From: Victivallales bacterium
GTDB lineage: Bacteria > Verrucomicrobiota > Lentisphaeria > Oligosphaerales > Oligosphaeraceae
Assembly (NCBI GenBank): GCA_017964325.1
Contig: JAGCSE010000150.1
Coordinates: forward strand, 1 to 10,054
Reading direction: 5' to 3'
DNA: 10,054 nt
Shown here: positions 1 to 6,688 of the stretch, piece by piece
How positions within the stretch are numbered: the first letter of the stretch is position 1
Layout of the letters: each line of letters begins with the position of its first letter
Program-made: the position numbers and the translations under genes
The notes under the pieces: model-generated
What the model was told of the DNA's origin: nothing
Seen by the model: the letters and a program-made list of their open reading frames with translations, nothing else
The model's database searches: none

Positions 1-40
1 CGCCGTTGCCTTTTCCCCGGCAGGCGGGACGCACGCGTGA
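1..40 (+). CDS. Possible 3' end of an upstream gene (partial, uncertain)
   Basis: The first 40 bases are clearly richer in G and C than the 150 bases that follow, as expected if a coding region ends here. Reading from base 2 gives AVAFSPAGGTHA and then a TGA stop at 38-40, which coincides with the left arm of a terminator-like hairpin. A second frame, from base 3, runs to a TAG at 48-50 and cannot be excluded, and the first frame stays open to about base 138. Too little is present to name a product. The reading is inferred from base composition and from the terminator position only. Confidence 0.22.
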   Translation, partial: AVAFSPAGGTHA

Positions 41-61
41 CTCCAAATAGGTGTCATTTTT
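38..61 (+). terminator. Rho-independent terminator-like hairpin
   Basis: TGACTCC (38-44) pairs with GGTGTCA (50-56) across a five-base AAATA loop, with one T-T mismatch in seven positions, and is followed at once by five T. This is a modest but well-formed intrinsic terminator on the + strand. It would end transcription from a gene to the left and separates that gene from the ATPase operon. Confidence 0.5.
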
Positions 62-82
62 ATCCAATAACTAGACAAAACA

Positions 83-91
83 GGGGGGGGG
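83..91 (+). repeat. G9 homopolymer tract
   Basis: Nine consecutive G lie in an otherwise AT-rich leader, about 100 bases before the ATPase start and upstream of the predicted promoter. The tract is bordered by GACAA (74-78) and TTGTC (92-96), a 5-base inverted repeat. Runs of this length are prone to slippage, but this one is outside any coding frame and outside the promoter spacer, so an effect on expression is only speculation. Confidence 0.6.
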
Positions 92-122
92 TTGTCCATA
101 AAACAAACAAAAATGGAGGGAT

Positions 123-147
123 ATTTTGTCTTGAATGTTGACAAAAT
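123..147. promoter_or_regulatory. Inverted repeat, candidate operator of the ATPase operon
   Basis: ATTTTGTC (123-130) and GACAAAAT (140-147) form a perfect 8-base inverted repeat with a 9-base spacer. The right arm overlaps the predicted -35 box TTGACA (138-143), where a bound repressor would block RNA polymerase. The same half-site, GACAAAA, occurs again at 74-80, which suggests more than one site for the same protein. No regulator gene is visible next to it. The repeat is seen directly; the operator role is inferred. Confidence 0.42.
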
Positions 148-168
148 CATGGTATATTTCCTTATATA
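138..168 (+). promoter_or_regulatory. Sigma-70-type promoter of the ATPase operon
   Basis: TTGACA at 138-143 is an exact -35 consensus. The AT-rich stretch at 162-168 offers a -10 box: TTATAT with an 18-base spacer or TATATA with a 19-base spacer. Transcription would begin near 173-176, just before the ribosome binding site GGGAG at 180-184. This argues that translation starts at 192 and not at the in-frame ATG at 135, which lies upstream of the promoter. Confidence 0.5.
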
Positions 169-191
169 TTAACCATATCGGGAGATGTAAC

Positions 192-1544
192 ATGCGACGG
201 ACTGCTGAAAAAGAACTGAAAAACTGGTTTGCCAACGAAAAACGCCATCCGCTTGTCATTCGCGGAGCGCGACAAGTCGGTAAATCGACGCTTGTGCGTG
301 ATTTTGCCGCGCATGCAGGGCTTCAATTGAATGAAATCAACCTTTACCGCAACCTTCGGCTGGCTGATGTCTTCAAGACACTTGATCCCAAACGCATCTG
401 CGACGAATTAAGCGACTTCCTTTCACGGGATGTGCGTTCTTCTGGAACATTGCTGTTTTTGGACGAAATCCAAGCGATACCGGAAGCCATAGACGCCCTC
501 AGATATTTTTATGAAGAAATGCCAGAATTTCCTGTCGTGACAGCGGGATCTCGGCTTGAGTTTACGCTTGCGGAGCATCGTTTTTCAATGCCTGTCGGAC
601 GCGTGGAATATATGTTTCTCGGCCCTGTCACATTCAACGAATTCGTGGCGGAAGCAAACGGATATCTCGCAGAACAGTTGACAAAAGAGAAAATATCGGC
701 GGGGCTTTCTGAAACAGCGCATAAAGGGCTCATGGAGCTTGTACGGCGGTTCATGCTTGTCGGCGGCATGCCGGAAGCGGCACAGGCATGGCTGGACAGC
801 GGCAAGATGGGAGAGGTTTCCGCTGTTCATCGGAGAATTTTCAACACATATATCGATGATTTCGCCAAATATGCGAGCGGCACGGATCTCGCTTTAATGC
901 AAAGCATATTTCGGTCGATTCCTGCCCATGTCAGGGAGAAGGTGAAATATGTCAACTATTCCCGTGAACATAAAGCCGCAAAAATTGCTTCGGCCATTGA
1001 TCTTTTCATGAAGGCGAGAATAGCATGTCCAGTTGTTCATTCCGATTGCAACGGCCTTCCGCTTGGAGCGGAGGAACGGGCGACAGTTCGAAAACTGTTG
1101 TTCATGGACGTTGGTCTGATGAATTATGCCAATGGCTTGACGTGGACTGACTTAAATGATATGGATGACACACAGTTGGTCAATGAGGGAAGCATTGCCG
1201 AGCAATTCATCGGACAGCATCTTTTCTTTCGACGTGGCGTTTTTGAAGAACCGCGTCTCAACTATTGGCTTCGCGAAGGAAAGTCGGATCATGCTGAAGT
1301 CGATTATGTTATCGAACGTGGTCGGAAAATCCTGCCGATTGAAGTCAAGGCCGGTAAGGCTGGCAGCATGAAGGCGCTTCGACAGATGATGCAGGAAAAG
1401 AAATTGACGGAAGCCATGCGTTTCGACGCATCTCCGTATTCCGCGCAACGGATATCCGTTGAAGACGCAAGCCATGGCGTATGGGAATGGTTGTTTACAT
1501 CCGTTCCTTTGTATGGAGTTGAAGCGATGACGCATTTTGATTGA
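192..1544 (+). CDS. AAA family ATPase with DUF4143 C-terminal domain
   Basis: A 450-residue cytoplasmic ATPase of the family with an N-terminal AAA P-loop domain and a C-terminal DUF4143 domain, which is common in bacterial accessory DNA and of unknown function. Visible motifs are a Walker A box GARQVGKST (residues 25-33) and a Walker B box LLFLDEIQ (87-94, acidic pair D91-E92). Near the C-terminus, EVDYVI (D371) followed by LPIEVKAG (E384, K386) has the D...E-x-K layout of a PD-(D/E)XK nuclease fold. That hints at DNA contact or cleavage, but activity is unproven. The start at 192 is chosen for its GGGAG site seven bases upstream; an in-frame ATG at 135 would add 19 residues but lies before the promoter. 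It is probably co-transcribed with the nucleotidyltransferase, which begins 34 bases downstream. The length is normal and no damage is seen. Confidence 0.88.
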   Translation: MRRTAEKELKNWFANEKRHPLVIRGARQVGKSTLVRDFAAHAGLQLNEINLYRNLRLADVFKTLDPKRICDELSDFLSRDVRSSGTLLFLDEIQAIPEAIDALRYFYEEMPEFPVVTAGSRLEFTLAEHRFSMPVGRVEYMFLGPVTFNEFVAEANGYLAEQLTKEKISAGLSETAHKGLMELVRRFMLVGGMPEAAQAWLDSGKMGEVSAVHRRIFNTYIDDFAKYASGTDLALMQSIFRSIPAHVREKVKYVNYSREHKAAKIASAIDLFMKARIACPVVHSDCNGLPLGAEERATVRKLLFMDVGLMNYANGLTWTDLNDMDDTQLVNEGSIAEQFIGQHLFFRRGVFEEPRLNYWLREGKSDHAEVDYVIERGRKILPIEVKAGKAGSMKALRQMMQEKKLTEAMRFDASPYSAQRISVEDASHGVWEWLFTSVPLYGVEAMTHFD

Positions 1545-1578
1545 TGCAGAAGCATCAAACTGCTACATAAGAGGGAAT

Positions 1579-2343
1579 ATGTTTATATATGATTCTCTTT
1601 TAAAACGATTTACAGATTATTCCCAAAAGATTTTAAAAGATAATCTTATTGGTATCTATCTGCATGGCTCCGCTGTCATGGGATGCTTCAATTCCAGCAA
1701 AAGCGATCTTGATCTGATTGTCGTGACGGCAACGCAAATGACAGACGCAATCAAACGGGAATATATGGAAATGGTTGTCGAACTGGATGAAGACGCTCCT
1801 GCAAAAGGCCTGGAAATGAGCGTTGTCTCAAGACTATCATGCAATCCTTTCATATATCCGACGCCATTTGAACTGCATTATTCACGGATGCATACGGAAT
1901 GGTATCGCAATGATCCAGAGGATTACATACAGAAAATGAAAGGCTCCGACAAGGATCTGGCAGCACATTTTACCATCATTCGCCACAGAGGCAAATGCTT
2001 GCATGGCATACCGATAGACAACGTATTCGGTGAAGTGCCCCGTCAGGCCTACATTGATTCCATTTGGTATGATATCTGCAATGCCGCAGAGGAAATCACA
2101 GAAAACACCATGTATTATATCTTGAATATGGCAAGAGTAATGGCATATTTGAAAGACGATGCTGTCATGTCCAAGAAAGAAGGAGGGGAATGGGGCTTGA
2201 AAAATCTGCCGTCTGAATACCATCCGTTGCTCCGTTCCGCGCTTCAGGAATACGCGGATGGTATAGATGGTAAATACGATCAAGAAGTAGCCAGGCAGTA
2301 CACAGAATATATGCTGAATCATATAAAGGAGTATATTGTATGA
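1579..2343 (+). CDS. AadA-like nucleotidyltransferase with DUF4111 domain
   Basis: A 254-residue protein built like the aminoglycoside adenylyltransferases ANT(3'')/AadA and ANT(9): a nucleotidyltransferase domain followed by the helical DUF4111 domain. The core motif is present, with HGS (29-31) and then SDLDL (D43 and D45, the expected metal ligands). GLEMSVV (E79) sits where AadA has its catalytic base. W108 in HTEWYRND lies near a Trp used by AadA to hold streptomycin. The C-terminal KKEGGEWGLKNLP (199-211) matches the DUF4111 signature. The family transfers AMP from ATP to a hydroxyl of spectinomycin or streptomycin, but many chromosomal members have no tested substrate. ATG 1579 is preferred because GAGGG lies just upstream; a TTG at 1537 would extend the protein by 14 residues into the ATPase gene. 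Its TGA overlaps the next gene's ATG. The gene is AT-richer than the hydrolase gene that follows. Confidence 0.82.
   Translation: MFIYDSLLKRFTDYSQKILKDNLIGIYLHGSAVMGCFNSSKSDLDLIVVTATQMTDAIKREYMEMVVELDEDAPAKGLEMSVVSRLSCNPFIYPTPFELHYSRMHTEWYRNDPEDYIQKMKGSDKDLAAHFTIIRHRGKCLHGIPIDNVFGEVPRQAYIDSIWYDICNAAEEITENTMYYILNMARVMAYLKDDAVMSKKEGGEWGLKNLPSEYHPLLRSALQEYADGIDGKYDQEVARQYTEYMLNHIKEYIV
2326..2331 (+). promoter_or_regulatory. Strong ribosome binding site before the hydrolase gene
   Basis: AAGGAG lies eight bases before the ATG at 2340, inside the last codons of the nucleotidyltransferase gene. With the ATGA stop/start overlap at 2340-2343 it fixes the hydrolase start and makes translational coupling of the two genes likely. 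Confidence 0.75.
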
Positions 2344-5078
2344 AGTTTTCCAGTGTCATCCCAACCATGCTGCTGGCCGCCACGGCGTCGTTTGCGGTTG
2401 ATTTTCCTGCGACGGTTCTGCCTGTCGAAAACACACGTCTTGACGGTCGCCCAATGCTCGTTCCAGAAGTGCAACAACTCAAACAGACGGGCGGCTGTTT
2501 CAGATTTCCTGCCAAGCTCACCATCGCCGTTCCGAATTCTGAATCGCTTATTGCGGAACAACTTGCGAATGCGTTGAAACATTTCGATATTACTGTTGCT
2601 CTAGGCGACGATGACACGATATGCCGTTTCGCATTGACGGAAAACGGCACGCCGTCGCATCCGCAGGGCTATCGTCTTGTCATCGACGAATCGAAAATCC
2701 ATGTCACAGCGCGAACCACGGACGGCCTGTTCTACGGCGCGCAGACGCTGCTGAACATGATCCGCAACAGTTCGAAGCCTGAACTCGACTGCGTCGCCAT
2801 CAGCGACTGGCCGGATTTCGACCGCCGCGGCTATTTCATGACGATCCGCAACATGAAATCGTCATCGCTTCCCGCCTTCAAGAAAAGCCTTGACGCGATG
2901 GCCAGCCTGAAGCTTAACTGGTTGCTGCTCAGCATCGAAGAAGCCTTCCCATACGAGCCGAATCCGCTCGTCAACCGGCCGAATGCGTTCACTCGAGAAG
3001 AAATGAAGGATTTGGCGGATTTCTGCCGTTCGCGCCATATCGAAATCACGCCGTCGATGCAGCTTTGGAGCCATGCCCGCTGGATGACGTATCATCCTGA
3101 ATGGGAAAGCAAAATGACCGAAGGCGGCCCCAGCAGTTCGTGGTCCTGTCAACTCTGCCCGCATAGTCAGGAGGCCAATGATTTGACCGCCGAAGCCGTG
3201 AAGCAGCAGATTGAATTGTTCCGCCCGAAAGTCTTCTTCCTGATGATGGACGAAATCTTTCTCGGCCCATACGCCCAATGCCCGCGCTGCAAGGCGGATC
3301 CGGATCTGACCGCTACCTATATAAAAGAGCTGAAGTTTCTTGAAAACACCGTCAAGAAGCATGGCGTGCGGCCGATGGTCTGTCAGGACTCCTTTGAAAA
3401 TACCCATTGGAAATATGGCGAAGCGATGCGCAAAGCGCTCGATCCGAATGACATGATCCTCTGGTGGAGTTATCGTGACCGTCTGCCGGAGCATACGATG
3501 GCGGCCTTCCATGACTTCCAATTGGTCGGCCATTCGCTGATGGGCAAGCCTTTCAACACGCAGAACATGCTCCGCGCCATCCGTGCGAACGGCGGCCGCG
3601 ATTCCACGATCGTCTATTGGTATTACAGTGCCAACGGCCAGTTTACGAATCTCAAGACGGAATGCCCCGACAGTCTCGGCGGCTTCGTCAACGGCCTTGA
3701 TTTCATGTGGAAATACCGCGAAACGCCGTATTGGCAACTGCAATACGACGGCACATTTGAAATGATCCGCCGCCTGCAAACAGAAAAAGCCATCGTTCCG
3801 GAATGCCGAGACGTCACGCCGATTCCGCTTGAAAATGCTGTCAACACGGAACTTGGCGCGACAGGCCGTTTTCCGTTATTTGATGACAACGCATTGGCGG
3901 AGCTCAAGACGTTGTTTGCCGGACGTCCGGAAAAATACAGGCTGCTGACGGCTCCCGGCGGAAAATACTATGCGATGGCGGTGACAGGCGTGCCTGGCGA
4001 CAAGACGGGACGCGATACGATCAGCTTCCCCGTCAACCGTTCCGCGAAGGCGATTTCACTGCTGATGACAGCTTCGCGGCCGTCCATTAACGCCGGAGAA
4101 TACTTGTCCGCAGGCGTTTATGGCAAGAAACGGTGGAACTACGCTCCGGCGGCGACGCTGCACATCTACTATGTGGATGGCGAAAAGGCCGATGTTCCGC
4201 TCCGCTACCGCTATGATTTCACCGACTGGAACCGCCCATTCGGCGGTTTCAATACACGTTTCGTCGTGCGCGGCTTGGATGTCCATAAAAACCACTACAA
4301 TTTCTGCACGGTCATGCTGCCGAATCCGCGGCCGGACGCGAAAATCGCGAAGATCCATTTTCAGACCAACCGTCTCGACGGCGTGGCGCCCGCGATTCTC
4401 GCGGCGTCGTTGATCGGTGCGGACAAACCATACGAAGATGTTGATTTCAAGCCCGAAGCAGTCGCCAAAAGGTATCCGGCCTTCCGCGATGTCATGACGG
4501 CCAGGCCGGAAATCCATTGGCATGTCGATTTCACAAAAGGAACGCTGGGCGACGCAAAAGTCATCACCCGCGGCAAATTCAACGCCAACGTGGCCAATTA
4601 TGAATTCATCGACGATCCGTCATCGCCCGCCGGCGGCAAGGTGCTGAAAATCAACCTTCCCGCGACTCCTGGAACGACGGGGAGCGGATACTGCCGGCTG
4701 GACATCGATGTCCCTGCGACGCTTCCCCCCGGAACGAACAGCCTGCATCTCGAAACGAAAATGCAGGGCGGCATCGGCTTCAGCCACTCAAATTTCTATC
4801 TTGTCGAAAACGATGACTACCATCATTGGGGCGGCAAGGTCGCGGTCCGGGAAGATTGGACCGCCACACGGCTTTCCTTGCTCCAGTCCAGAGACATCGC
4901 CTCGCAGGTGGAAAAACTCCGCGGCATCGACAAAGTGACATTGTTCCGCTTCACCTTCTTCTTCTACTGCGTCGAAACGCCGGCCGAAATCCGCATCGGC
5001 CGCATCGGCTACTCATCCGATTCATCTTCCCTCGATACGGATCCATGGAGCCTCGGAACCGAAGCGGAACCGCTTTAG
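2340..5078 (+). CDS. Exported GH20-like glycoside hydrolase (hexosaminidase type)
   Basis: A 912-residue secreted enzyme. Residues 1-19 are a signal peptide (basic start, hydrophobic core, likely cleavage after SFA). About 20-145 resemble the GH20b/zincin-like N-terminal domain and end with the typical TTDGLFYGAQTL. About 146-480 are a GH20-like barrel beginning WPDFDRRGYFM; FFLMMDEIF carries an Asp-Glu pair (D304-E305), matching the pair GH20 enzymes use for substrate-assisted cleavage of N-acetylhexosaminides. Two CxxC pairs (C270/C273, C314/C317) flank that pair. About 525-715 and 720-912 are two beta-rich regions, probably carbohydrate-binding or packing modules. GH20 enzymes release terminal GlcNAc or GalNAc from glycans such as mucin or chitin; the exact substrate is unknown. 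It is coupled to the nucleotidyltransferase by the ATGA overlap but is visibly GC-richer. The TAG stop is the first unit of a heptamer array. Confidence 0.83.
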   Translation: MKFSSVIPTMLLAATASFAVDFPATVLPVENTRLDGRPMLVPEVQQLKQTGGCFRFPAKLTIAVPNSESLIAEQLANALKHFDITVALGDDDTICRFALTENGTPSHPQGYRLVIDESKIHVTARTTDGLFYGAQTLLNMIRNSSKPELDCVAISDWPDFDRRGYFMTIRNMKSSSLPAFKKSLDAMASLKLNWLLLSIEEAFPYEPNPLVNRPNAFTREEMKDLADFCRSRHIEITPSMQLWSHARWMTYHPEWESKMTEGGPSSSWSCQLCPHSQEANDLTAEAVKQQIELFRPKVFFLMMDEIFLGPYAQCPRCKADPDLTATYIKELKFLENTVKKHGVRPMVCQDSFENTHWKYGEAMRKALDPNDMILWWSYRDRLPEHTMAAFHDFQLVGHSLMGKPFNTQNMLRAIRANGGRDSTIVYWYYSANGQFTNLKTECPDSLGGFVNGLDFMWKYRETPYWQLQYDGTFEMIRRLQTEKAIVPECRDVTPIPLENAVNTELGATGRFPLFDDNALAELKTLFAGRPEKYRLLTAPGGKYYAMAVTGVPGDKTGRDTISFPVNRSAKAISLLMTASRPSINAGEYLSAGVYGKKRWNYAPAATLHIYYVDGEKADVPLRYRYDFTDWNRPFGGFNTRFVVRGLDVHKNHYNFCTVMLPNPRPDAKIAKIHFQTNRLDGVAPAILAASLIGADKPYEDVDFKPEAVAKRYPAFRDVMTARPEIHWHVDFTKGTLGDAKVITRGKFNANVANYEFIDDPSSPAGGKVLKINLPATPGTTGSGYCRLDIDVPATLPPGTNSLHLETKMQGGIGFSHSNFYLVENDDYHHWGGKVAVREDWTATRLSLLQSRDIASQVEKLRGIDKVTLFRFTFFFYCVETPAEIRIGRIGYSSDSSSLDTDPWSLGTEAEPL

Positions 5079-5103
5079 TGGCTAGTGGCTAGTGGCTAGT
5101 GGA
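5076..5103 (+). repeat. TAGTGGC heptamer tandem repeat at a gene end
   Basis: Three exact copies of TAGTGGC (5076-5082, 5083-5089, 5090-5096) and a fourth with one change (TAGTGGA, 5097-5103) lie head to tail. The first three bases are the stop codon of the hydrolase gene. Because the unit is seven bases long, the successive TAGs fall in all three reading frames. Confidence 0.9.
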
Positions 5104-5135
5104 TAGATGGGACTCTCAAAAGTCTTCATGCATTC

Positions 5136-5213
5136 GGATTTCCAGCCCCGTAGGGTCGAAAGGGACATAGCTGTGTGAAGCGAACGCCAAAGGCGTAAAC
5201 GTAACCCACGGAA
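5136..5213 (+). repeat. Dispersed hairpin repeat, copy 1
   Basis: The copy begins GGATTTCC, has the box AGCCCCGTAGGG (5144-5155) and ends AACCCACGGAA (5203-5213). Its core hairpin is the perfect stem ACGCC/GGCGT (5184-5188 and 5192-5196) with an AAA loop. The ends match the copies at 6444-6519, 6551-6611 and 9837-9940 closely, while the middle differs in sequence yet still folds. The orientation is the same as the two copies after the zeta gene. No open reading frame of note lies in it. Confidence 0.75.
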
Positions 5214-5457
5214 GTGCAGGCAGATAATATAGAACCGCGTAACAGTGGCAGAAATATTTGCGCTAAATGGCAAAAAATGCCTTGTGACTTTTGATATCCG
5301 CGTCTGGATAGGTACAACTATCAGAAATCTAACGCTCGATTCCCTTACAAGCAAGTCAATGATTCCTGTTATATAGGTAAATTATACTTGAAAAATATGG
5401 AAATAAACATACATTTAGCATATTTCAGAATTGTCGCCCCATAAATAACGAATATCA
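5214..5457. other. Intergenic stretch with a decayed repeat remnant
   Basis: This completes the 380-base gap between the hydrolase and the small-protein gene. Bases 5214-5262 align loosely with the linker between the two repeat copies at 6520-6570: both run from CGG(T/A)AG through an ATAT-rich part to GAA..CGCG and GTGGCAG(G)AA. A worn second copy therefore probably once lay here. The rest is AT-rich and includes TTGAAA at 5388-5393 and TACATT at 5410-5415 with a 16-base spacer, a weak promoter candidate for the toxin module. No RNA gene or convincing terminator is visible. Confidence 0.4.
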
Positions 5458-5718
5458 ATGAGCCCAATGACAGAAAAACGCATTACACATATCAAAATGG
5501 CCGACGGGACACTCGCCCCTGTGGAATATCTGACAGAGGAATCCCAGCAGCCTGAATACGTGCGCAAACTGGCGAAATCCGCTCGAGAGGCCAGTCGTGC
5601 CGCCATCAAACGCCTGCAGGCAGCTGGCATACCAGCTTATTATGTCAAAAACGGAAATCTTATTCGCCTCCATCCCGATGGACACGAAGAAATCATTGAG
5701 GAGAATATCGTCAAATGA
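5458..5718 (+). CDS. Small protein upstream of zeta toxin, putative antitoxin
   Basis: An 86-residue soluble protein with no signal peptide or membrane segment. I do not recognise the family. An N-terminal beta-like part (HIKMADGTLAPVEYL) is followed by a charged helix at about 32-52, rich in Lys, Arg and Ala. Then comes GIPAYYVKNGNLIRLHPDG (57-75), which looks like a beta hairpin, and an acidic end (EEIIEENI). The antitoxin role is inferred from position: it lies directly before a zeta-type kinase, overlaps it by four bases (ATGA) and has the size usual for antitoxins. It does not resemble the classical epsilon helix bundle or the PezA helix-turn-helix type. No good ribosome binding site is seen for ATG 5458 or for ATG 5467 three codons later, so the exact start is unsure. 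Confidence 0.68.
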   Translation: MSPMTEKRITHIKMADGTLAPVEYLTEESQQPEYVRKLAKSAREASRAAIKRLQAAGIPAYYVKNGNLIRLHPDGHEEIIEENIVK

Positions 5719-6443
5719 CTCCACGAATGCGTGTATTTGCAGGTCCGAATGGTTCTGGAAAGAGCACGCTTGCACAGTGGCTCTCCAGAGACTATGCGGT
5801 CAATCTCTATCGATACATCAACGCGGATATCCTTTTCGCGGAAATATCCCAAACGGGAAAAACCGCTTGCCCCTTTGCAATGGAGACCGTTTCTTTGCTT
5901 TCATTTGCCAAAGAAACTACATACCCAACTGAGCAAAAAAGCTATTTTCTTGACGGAAAGATTCGTGTTGAAGAAGAAAGCGTTTGTTTTGAGCAGGAGG
6001 CTATCAACTCTTACACCGTCGCGATGCTGGCGGACTACTATCGTCATGAATGCCTGACGCGAGAAGAAAGTTTTTCATTTGAAACAGTATTCTCACATCC
6101 TTCAAAGATCGATATCCTAAAAGAAGCACGTCTGAAAGGATATCGCACTTACTTGTATTTTGTGGCGACGGAAAATCCCCAAATCAATCTTGCCCGCATT
6201 GCTAGTCGTGTTTTGGAAGGCGGGCATGACGTGCCAGCCAACAAAATCATAGAACGTTATCAGCGTTGTCTTGACAACGTCGCCCCTGCCCTTCAGTTTC
6301 TGAATCGCGCCTATTTCTTTGACAATACAAGAACGGATTTCCATTTCATCGCCGAAGCAGACGACGGAAAATGGAAATTCTACACATCGACATTGCCCAA
6401 ATGGTTTATGAAAACCGTCCGTTGTGACACATCTGAAAATTGA
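5715..6443 (+). CDS. Zeta toxin family P-loop kinase
   Basis: A 242-residue protein with the motifs of zeta/PezT toxins. Walker A is AGPNGSGKST (9-18). INAD (35-38) carries an Asp where these enzymes have their catalytic base. SFETVFSH (121-128) holds the conserved Glu-Thr. R161/R165 lie before LEGGHDVP (167-174), the basic loop expected to contact ATP phosphates. Zeta toxins phosphorylate UDP-N-acetylglucosamine, which starves peptidoglycan synthesis; this member is untested and more distant chromosomal relatives may use other sugars. GAGGAG at 5698-5703 and the overlap with the upstream stop support the start; an ATG at 5727 would remove only four residues. All key residues are present, so the enzyme is probably active and needs a partner to hold it, most likely the upstream small protein. 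A dispersed hairpin repeat starts directly after the TGA. Confidence 0.82.
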   Translation: MTPRMRVFAGPNGSGKSTLAQWLSRDYAVNLYRYINADILFAEISQTGKTACPFAMETVSLLSFAKETTYPTEQKSYFLDGKIRVEEESVCFEQEAINSYTVAMLADYYRHECLTREESFSFETVFSHPSKIDILKEARLKGYRTYLYFVATENPQINLARIASRVLEGGHDVPANKIIERYQRCLDNVAPALQFLNRAYFFDNTRTDFHFIAEADDGKWKFYTSTLPKWFMKTVRCDTSEN

Positions 6444-6519
6444 GGAATACAGCCCGTAGGGGCGGCAGGAACACACACGTGGTTGCAGCGAGCGCGGAAA
6501 CACGAACGAAAACCACGGT
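6444..6519 (+). repeat. Dispersed hairpin repeat, copy 2
   Basis: The copy starts at the base after the zeta stop codon. GGAATAC leads into AGCCCGTAGGGGCGGCAGG (6451-6469) and the copy ends in AACCACGG. The outer stem CGTGGTT (6478-6484) pairs perfectly with AACCACG (6511-6517). The inner stem is CGCG/CACG around a GAAA loop (6493-6504) and has one mismatch that becomes a G-U pair if the minus strand is transcribed. A second copy follows 31 bases later in the same direction. Confidence 0.8.
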
Positions 6520-6550
6520 AGGGCAACAATATATGATTGGAATCGCGAAG

Positions 6551-6611
6551 CGGTGGCAGGAACACAGCCATAGGTGCAGCGAGCGTGTATGCACAAACGA
6601 ACCCCACGGAA
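6551..6611 (+). repeat. Dispersed hairpin repeat, copy 3
   Basis: CGGTGGCAGGAACACAGCC at the left and CCCCACGGAA at the right match the other copies, but the GTAGGGG box is replaced by GAAGCGG. The inner hairpin GTG/CAC (6585-6587 and 6592-6594, loop TATG) is kept, while the outer stem is partly broken. The 77 bases from here to the kinase stop codon hold no clear terminator; a CCGC/GCGG pair around an AT-rich loop at about 6637-6652 is weak. Confidence 0.72.
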
Positions 6612-6688
6612 CTTACACCGTACGCCCCTTCCTCCGCCAAAGATTTTAGCGGCGATGGCTCCGCGAGCTCAAGATAAGGAGGATGTCA

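Noticed and set aside
83..91. G9 tract as a phase-variation switch
   Set aside because: It is not in a coding frame or promoter spacer. Without length variation between strains there is nothing to support switching.
135..191. In-frame ATG at 135 as start of the ATPase gene
   Set aside because: It lies upstream of the TTGACA promoter and has no ribosome binding site, while ATG 192 has GGGAG at a good distance and begins where homologs of this family usually begin.
1537..1578. TTG at 1537 as start of the nucleotidyltransferase
   Set aside because: The extra 14 residues overlap the ATPase gene, do not resemble the family's N-terminus, and the ATG at 1579 has a GAGGG just upstream.
2862..3779. 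Minus-strand open frame of 305 codons inside the hydrolase gene
   Set aside because: It lies wholly opposite a well-supported coding region. Its translation has no recognisable domain and arises from the strong third-position bias of the hydrolase gene.
5136..6611. CRISPR array
   Set aside because: The repeats are too few, unevenly spaced, variable in their centres and in both directions, and no cas gene is present.
6444..6688. DGR template repeat next to the candidate variable region
   Set aside because: I compared this gap with 6713-6817 by eye and found no near copy with adenine differences. It holds the hairpin repeats instead.
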